Shown: one piece after another, positions 59,743 to 64,000 of the stretch | Layout: each line of letters starts with the position of its first letter | Position numbering within the stretch: the stretch's first letter is position 1 | Source: Lentzea sp. NEAU-D7 | GTDB lineage: Bacteria; Actinomycetota; Actinomycetes; Mycobacteriales; Pseudonocardiaceae | DNA: 64,000 bases | Reading direction: 5' to 3' | NCBI RefSeq assembly: GCF_026242055.1 | Contig: NZ_JAPJDL010000007.1 | Location: forward strand, 253,693-317,692 | Program-made: the position numbers and the translations under genes | The notes under the pieces: model-generated | Databases searched by the model: none | What the model was told of the DNA's origin: nothing | The model's input: only the letters and a program-made list of their open reading frames with translations

Positions 59743-61611
59743 GTGCGAAACCAGGACGGCGGGATACCGGTGCGGGCGGAATACCGCGGTCTGCCCGCCG
59801 TGCCTGCCGAGCAGGTGGTCACGGGCCTGATACCGCACGAGCCACCCCACTTCCTAACGCCGTCGGCCCTCGATCTGTTGAACGAGCCCGTGTGCGTCGT
59901 CACGGGGCAGCGCGGGGTGGGCAAGACGCAGCTGGCCGCGGCCTACGCGCGGCAGCGGGTGTCGGACGGGTGGCTGGTGGCCTGGGTCGGGGCGGAGACC
60001 GCCGACCAGATCAGGGCCGGCATGGTGGAGCTGGCCGACCGGCTGGGCTTGTACCGGCCGGAGGACGGCGTCGAGATCGCCCTCGCGCGAGCCCGCAACC
60101 ACCTGCGGACGCGGTCCGGGAACGCCCTGCTCGTGTTCGACAACGTGGTGTCGCTGGACGCGGTGAGGCCGCACCTGCCGTCCGCCGACGCCTGCCAGGT
60201 GGTGATCACCAGTACCAGGCGCGGGTCGCAGATCGGCCACGAGGTGCCGGTGGACGTGCTGACGCCGCAGGCCGCGGAGCGGTTCCTGCGCGAGGCCACC
60301 GGGCTGGACGGTGACGCCGCCGGACTCGCCGCCGAGCTCGGGCACCTGCCGCTGGCGCTCGCGCAGGCGGCGGCGCGGATCAGGGCCGCGCGGTGGGACT
60401 TCGCGAAGTACCTGGAGAAATTCCGGAAGTTCCCGGCGGACAGGTACCTCGTCCGGCGCGACGGCGACCCGTACCCGCTCGGTGCCGCGACCGCGATCCT
60501 GATGGCGCTGGAACCGTTCCAGGACAGCGAACTCGTGCGGATCCTGTCGGTGCTGTCGCCGGACGGCGTGTCGAGGCAGGTGCTCGGCGACCCGGCCGAC
60601 GACGAGCTGGTGGAGCTGCACGAGGCGTCGCTGGTGGAGTTCGCCGGCGACTCGTCCGTGGTCATGCACCGGCTGGTGCAACGGGTGGTCCGCGACCTGG
60701 ACGGCGGGGTCCGGCTCGCCGCGGAGCTGCTCCTCGACCGGGTCGAGTTCGGTGGCGATGCCTGGCAGCGCCGCCACTCCGGCAACGAGCTCGTGCGGCA
60801 GATCGAGGCGCTGTGGGCCAACACCGGTCCGCAGGACGTGTCCAAGCCGGTGCTGCTCCTGAGGTTGTGGGAAGCGAGCTTCCTCGGGAGCGTCGCGGAC
60901 TTCGCCCGGGCCGGGACGATCAGCGAGGAGGTGTACGCGGAAAGCGTCGCGCGGTTCGGCGACGACGACGGGCTTCTCCTCGGCGCTCGTCAGGTGGCCG
61001 CCGCGCTGAGCGGAACGGGCGAGCTGTTGTCCCAGTTGCGGATCGACCTCGCCACCAGCCGCGAGGTCCAGGGCGCGGCGCATCCGGCCACGCTCTCCGC
61101 GGCGAGGCTCCTCAGCCGGTACTGCCTCAAGGTCGATCGGGGCGACGAGGCCGTCTCCGTGCTCGAACAGGCGCTCGAACCGTGGCGGGACCAGCCGCTC
61201 GACACGCCTGATCTCCTCGGCGCCTTGGACGATCTCGGCTACGCCTACACGGTCGCCGGGCGGCCCGGGGACGCGGTCGTGGTGCTCGAGCGGTCCCTCG
61301 TCGCGAGGCCGGACTCGCTCTACACGCGGACGATGCTCAGCGACGCGTACGGCGCGCTGGGCCGTGCCGCCGACGCACGACGGGTGTGCGAGCAGGTGTG
61401 GAACGCGTACCGCCGCACCGCCGGCCCCGACCACCCGCTCACGCTGTTCGCGGCCGGCAAGCTCGGAGTGGCTCTCTTCAACAACGGCGAGCGCGAACTC
61501 GCGAGAAGCCTGCTGCTGGTCGTGGAGGCCATCGGCACCGACGTGCTCGGCCCTGATCACCTGGTCGTGACCACCGCTCGAGGCGCGCTCCAGATCATTC
61601 GGCAGGACTGA
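59743..61611 (+). CDS. NB-ARC/TPR STAND ATPase
   Basis: The 622-aa protein has an NB-ARC nucleotide-binding domain (Walker A GQRGVGKTQ near 54, Walker B ALLVFDNV, then VVITSTRRGSQ and HLPLALAQAAARI) and a C-terminal TPR array (about 430-610). There is no N-terminal effector or C-terminal DNA-binding domain. STAND proteins act as switches in signalling or defence, but without an effector its role is open. GTG 59743 is used. It is followed by a coiled-coil protein gene 27 bp away. Confidence 0.82.
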   Translation: MRNQDGGIPVRAEYRGLPAVPAEQVVTGLIPHEPPHFLTPSALDLLNEPVCVVTGQRGVGKTQLAAAYARQRVSDGWLVAWVGAETADQIRAGMVELADRLGLYRPEDGVEIALARARNHLRTRSGNALLVFDNVVSLDAVRPHLPSADACQVVITSTRRGSQIGHEVPVDVLTPQAAERFLREATGLDGDAAGLAAELGHLPLALAQAAARIRAARWDFAKYLEKFRKFPADRYLVRRDGDPYPLGAATAILMALEPFQDSELVRILSVLSPDGVSRQVLGDPADDELVELHEASLVEFAGDSSVVMHRLVQRVVRDLDGGVRLAAELLLDRVEFGGDAWQRRHSGNELVRQIEALWANTGPQDVSKPVLLLRLWEASFLGSVADFARAGTISEEVYAESVARFGDDDGLLLGARQVAAALSGTGELLSQLRIDLATSREVQGAAHPATLSAARLLSRYCLKVDRGDEAVSVLEQALEPWRDQPLDTPDLLGALDDLGYAYTVAGRPGDAVVVLERSLVARPDSLYTRTMLSDAYGALGRAADARRVCEQVWNAYRRTAGPDHPLTLFAAGKLGVALFNNGERELARSLLLVVEAIGTDVLGPDHLVVTTARGALQIIRQD

Positions 61612-61638
61612 GGGCCGGTCAGGCGCTACCTTGCGCCC

Positions 61639-62325
61639 ATGGACCTGAAGCCGGTCGCCGACGAGCTCTACGGCCTGCCTCCGAAGGACTTCACCGCGGC
61701 CCGCAACGCCGCGGCCAAGCAGGCCGAGGACAAGGACCTGGCGAAGGCCATCCAGGAGCTCCGCAAGCCCACCGTGGGCGCCTGGGCGGTCAACAAGCTC
61801 GTCCGGGACGCCCCCGAGGGCCTGGAGGAGGCGCTGGGCCTCTCCACGGCGCAGCTGACCATGCGGGAGCTGGGCCGCAAGCGCAAAGAGCTCATGGAGA
61901 CGCTGGTCTACCGCACGCTGGAGCTGACCGGGCCGCTCGCGGACGACGCCGTCACGCAGGTGCGCAACACGCTGACGGCCGCGATGGCCGACCCCGAGTC
62001 CGCCGAGCAGGTGCGTGCCGGTCACCTGACCAAGGCGCTGGAGTACTCGGGCTTCGGGTTCGCCCTACCCACGCCGGAGCCGGCTCAGGAAGGCGAGGAC
62101 GCGCTGGCCCGCAAGCGGCGGGAGCGGCAGGAACGCAAGCGCGCCGAGGCCCAGCAGGCGCTGGACGAGGCCGAGCAGGCCCTCGGGGAGGCCCAGGCAG
62201 ACCAGCTGGCGGCGCAGCGGGCGTTCGACCGGGCCGCGGAACGGCTGGAGGACGCGAAGCGGGTCACGAGCGCCGCGGAGAAGGCCAGGAAGGCCGCCGA
62301 ACGCAAGCTCACCGACCTGAGTTAG
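61639..62325 (+). CDS. Conserved coiled-coil protein of unknown function
   Basis: The 228-aa protein has a conserved first half (DELYGLPPKDFTAARNAAAK, then LRKPTVGAWAVNKLVRD) seen in many actinomycetes and a second half that is a long charged helix rich in Ala, Glu, Lys and Arg (about 150-228), a coiled coil. No motif gives a function. It overlaps the convergent gene by 17 bp. It may be cotranscribed with the STAND ATPase. Confidence 0.75.
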   Translation: MDLKPVADELYGLPPKDFTAARNAAAKQAEDKDLAKAIQELRKPTVGAWAVNKLVRDAPEGLEEALGLSTAQLTMRELGRKRKELMETLVYRTLELTGPLADDAVTQVRNTLTAAMADPESAEQVRAGHLTKALEYSGFGFALPTPEPAQEGEDALARKRRERQERKRAEAQQALDEAEQALGEAQADQLAAQRAFDRAAERLEDAKRVTSAAEKARKAAERKLTDLS

Positions 62326-62752
62326 AGCGGTCGAGCGGTCCCCACTCGTCGGAGTGCTGGGAACCGACCAGCGACGAGCACTCCTCGAGCGCGCTGTCCG
62401 CCACCCAGGCGAGCGGCTCCAGGCAGCGGACCAGGGGTTCGTTGTCCGGGCCGCGGCCCACCTCGACGCCCCGCAGCACCCACGCGCGGACGTCGGGCCC
62501 GCGCAGGTCGCGCAGGTGGCGGTAGTCGAACAGGCGGCGGGCCACCCACAGTTCGCGGGAGCGGTCGTCCCACCACGGCTCGACCCGCAACGGGCTCGCG
62601 GACAGGCCGGGGAGCTCCACGCCGGTCAGCGAGTCGCGCGACTTCGAGGCGGCGTCGGCCTCCGGGCCCTTGGACCAGCGCACGTAGACGTCCTCGCCGA
62701 TGAAACCGGTGAGCTCGGCGAGGCTCGTGATCGTCGGCAGCCGTGCTGTCAC
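62309..62752 (-). CDS. DUF6098-like protein
   Basis: The protein is 147 aa from GTG 62752. ITSLAELTGFIGEDVYVRWS and the later ELWVARRLFDYRHLRDLRG, with ARAWVLRG-like WVLRGVEVGRGPDNEPLV, match the DUF6098 family as I recall it. No catalytic motif is seen. A longer frame begins upstream but lacks coding quality and a binding site. A direct-repeat box lies just upstream. Confidence 0.6.
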   Translation of the reverse strand: MTARLPTITSLAELTGFIGEDVYVRWSKGPEADAASKSRDSLTGVELPGLSASPLRVEPWWDDRSRELWVARRLFDYRHLRDLRGPDVRAWVLRGVEVGRGPDNEPLVRCLEPLAWVADSALEECSSLVGSQHSDEWGPLDRSNSGR

Positions 62753-62777
62753 GCCTGGTGACGTACCCGGCCGGATT

Positions 62778-62805
62778 TGAAGGAAACCTGAAGGCCAGCT
62801 GAAGG
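62778..62805. promoter_or_regulatory. Three TGAAGG repeats at 11-bp spacing
   Basis: TGAAGG occurs at 62778, 62789 and 62800, one helical turn apart (reverse strand CCTTCA). Tandem 11-bp repeats are the usual binding pattern of OmpR/PhoB-type and SARP regulators. The site lies 26 bp before the GTG of the DUF6098-like gene. The rest of the 277-bp gap (62753-63029) holds no gene I can support. Confidence 0.5.
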
Positions 62806-63029
62806 AATTGAGCCTGGTCACAGTGTTCGCCGACCGGAACACGACGGACCGGTTGTACGTTCAACGATGTGGTTGGCCGCTGGCGCTCGAGCTGCTCGCC
62901 AGGGCGATCCGGCACCCCCAGGCTGGAAAAGCCCTTCCGCAGGCGTCGCGTGCTCGCGCCGCGGTCAACCCGCCGTCGACCGGCACTCCGGTAAACCCCC
63001 CTCACCGGCAGTGACGGTCGACGGCACCC

Positions 63030-63449
63030 TCAGAGGTTGTACTGGTCGTGCCGCTCGTAGAACGCGACGAGCTCCTCCGGCGAGAGGTTCTTCGCCTCCT
63101 GGACCTCCAGGAAGAACTCCTCACGGGCGATCCCGGGCGAGAACAGGATCAGCATCCGCACCGGAGCGTCGCTGTCGTTGCGGAACGCGTGCGGGCGATG
63201 AGCGGGCACGTAGAGGAAGTCGCCCTCCCCCGCCGTCCTCCACTCCTCCCCGTCGAGCACGGTGATCTCGCCCTCGAGCACGTAGAACGACTCCGAGAAG
63301 GTCTTGTGGAAGTGCGGACGGGGACCCGGCCGACGGGCCTCCATCCGCCACTCGAACAAGCCGAACTCGCCGTTCGTGACCGATCCAGGCGCTACGAAAC
63401 GCGTGGTCGCGGTGGTGAACCCCACCTCGGACGCCGGCCTGAAGCTCAT
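63030..63449 (-). CDS. Cupin-domain protein
   Basis: The 139-aa protein is a single cupin. Motif 1 (RPHFHKTFSESFYVLEGEITV) has the metal-binding His, His, Glu pattern, and motif 2 includes GDFLYVPAHRPHAFRN. It probably binds a metal ion and could be a small oxygenase, isomerase or sensor. It is divergent from the FAD dehydrogenase gene by 73 bp, so both may be controlled together. Confidence 0.85.
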   Translation of the reverse strand: MSFRPASEVGFTTATTRFVAPGSVTNGEFGLFEWRMEARRPGPRPHFHKTFSESFYVLEGEITVLDGEEWRTAGEGDFLYVPAHRPHAFRNDSDAPVRMLILFSPGIAREEFFLEVQEAKNLSPEELVAFYERHDQYNL

Positions 63450-63522
63450 CGAACACCCTCCCCCAAAAAGTGAAATTGACTCAGGTCTCGTGTGTGACCA
63501 GCGGTAGATCTAGACTCGCCCG

Positions 63523-64000
63523 ATGGCACATGACGCGGATGTCATCGTCGTCGGCGCGGGCCTCGCAGGTCTCGTCGCGACCGCAGAACTCGCGGACGCG
63601 GGTCGCAAGGTCATTCTCCTCGACCAGGAGCCTGAGGCGTCGCTCGGCGGCCAGGCCTGGTGGTCGTTCGGCGGGTTGTTCATGGTGGACACCCCCGAGC
63701 AGCGCAGGCTCCGGGTCAAGGACTCGCACGACCTGGCGTTGCAGGACTGGATGGGCTCGGCGGCGTTCGACCGGGAGGAAGACCACTGGCCCCGGCTGTG
63801 GGCGCAGGCCTATGTGGACTTCGCCGCCGGTGAGAAGCGCTCCTGGCTGCACAACATGGGAATGCGCTGGTTCCCGTTCGTGCAGTGGGCCGAGCGCGGC
63901 GGCTACCTGGCCGACGGGCACGGCAACTCGGTGCCGCGCTTCCACGTCACGTGGGGAACCGGGCCGGGCGTCGTCGAGCCGTTCGAGCGCCGGGTGCGGG
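63523..64000 (+). CDS. FAD-binding dehydrogenase (partial, runs off the window)
   Basis: From ATG 63523 an open frame continues to the end of the window (159 codons seen). The Rossmann motif VIVVGAGLAGLVATAELADAG (first 21 positions read as VIVVGAGLAGLVA and after) binds FAD; LLDQEPEASLGGQAWWSFGG and FHVTWGTGPGVVEPF are typical of the KstD/flavocytochrome-like FAD_binding_2 group that dehydrogenates steroids or fumarate-like substrates. The substrate cannot be named from this half. It is divergent from the cupin. Confidence 0.85.
   Translation, partial: MAHDADVIVVGAGLAGLVATAELADAGRKVILLDQEPEASLGGQAWWSFGGLFMVDTPEQRRLRVKDSHDLALQDWMGSAAFDREEDHWPRLWAQAYVDFAAGEKRSWLHNMGMRWFPFVQWAERGGYLADGHGNSVPRFHVTWGTGPGVVEPFERRVR

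Noticed and set aside
62808..63014. 68-codon plus-strand frame
   Set aside because: It has no ribosome binding site, poor composition and no match; it lies in the regulatory gap between two genes.

Overview
The window is high-GC actinobacterial DNA. Codons end almost always in G or C, many genes start with GTG, and ATGA or GTGA overlaps are common. The gene families (Pls-type poly-amino-acid synthetase, DasR-type sites, LuxR/LAL regulators, large secreted hydrolases, DUF4153) fit a soil actinomycete, probably Pseudonocardiaceae (Lentzea, Saccharothrix or a relative). The genus is an inference from gene style, not from a marker gene. No rRNA, tRNA, CRISPR array or complete insertion sequence was seen.

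Layout. (1) 0.1-6.3 kb: a small low-GC3 gene, then a tight four-gene operon of GNAT, LuxE-like synthetase, LuxC-PaaK fusion and PaaK-like ligase. It looks like a fatty-acid-reductase (acyl-to-aldehyde) system with no luciferase. (2) 6.3-20.3 kb: lone cobF; a TetR/SDR divergent pair with three 16-bp operators; a LuxR-type regulator; a secreted tripeptidase; PP2C phosphatase; an orphan N6-adenine methylase with its own palindrome; a Ser/Thr kinase; AlkA; a NarL-type regulator divergent from a zinc-finger LAL regulator; HAD phosphatase and ribB. (3) 20.4-26 kb: a chitinase under two DasR-like boxes, a serine hydrolase, a second serine hydrolase destroyed by a small palindromic element, an M14 carboxypeptidase and a 36-aa peptide behind a Zur-like box. 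(4) 26-37.2 kb: RecD2 helicase, an OmpR-type two-component system, a DUF4153 membrane protein, then a Pls-type synthetase translationally coupled to an M1 peptidase.

(5) 37.2-41.2 kb: a 163-bp MITE with perfect 17-bp ends, then a four-gene operon on the minus strand: J-domain pseudokinase, VWA protein, adenylosuccinate-synthetase-like protein and NUDIX/NrtR-like regulator. A perfect 25-bp palindrome sits at its promoter. This is the best candidate for an undescribed system. (6) 41.3-54 kb: a G30-C19 tract, then a polymorphic toxin locus (a Rhs protein of about 2,230 aa with HINT and a C-terminal toxin, plus a candidate immunity gene), divergent from an 1,805-aa secreted SGNH hydrolase interrupted by a LamG domain. 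(7) 54-59 kb: an MscS channel, then a lipoprotein that is a stand-alone copy of the propeptide of the convergent secreted subtilase. (8) 59-64 kb: a small membrane protein, a STAND (NB-ARC/TPR) ATPase, a coiled-coil protein, a DUF6098-like protein, a cupin and the start of an FAD dehydrogenase cut by the window edge.

Start codons are chosen from ribosome binding sites and gene overlaps. Family names come from motifs read by eye.
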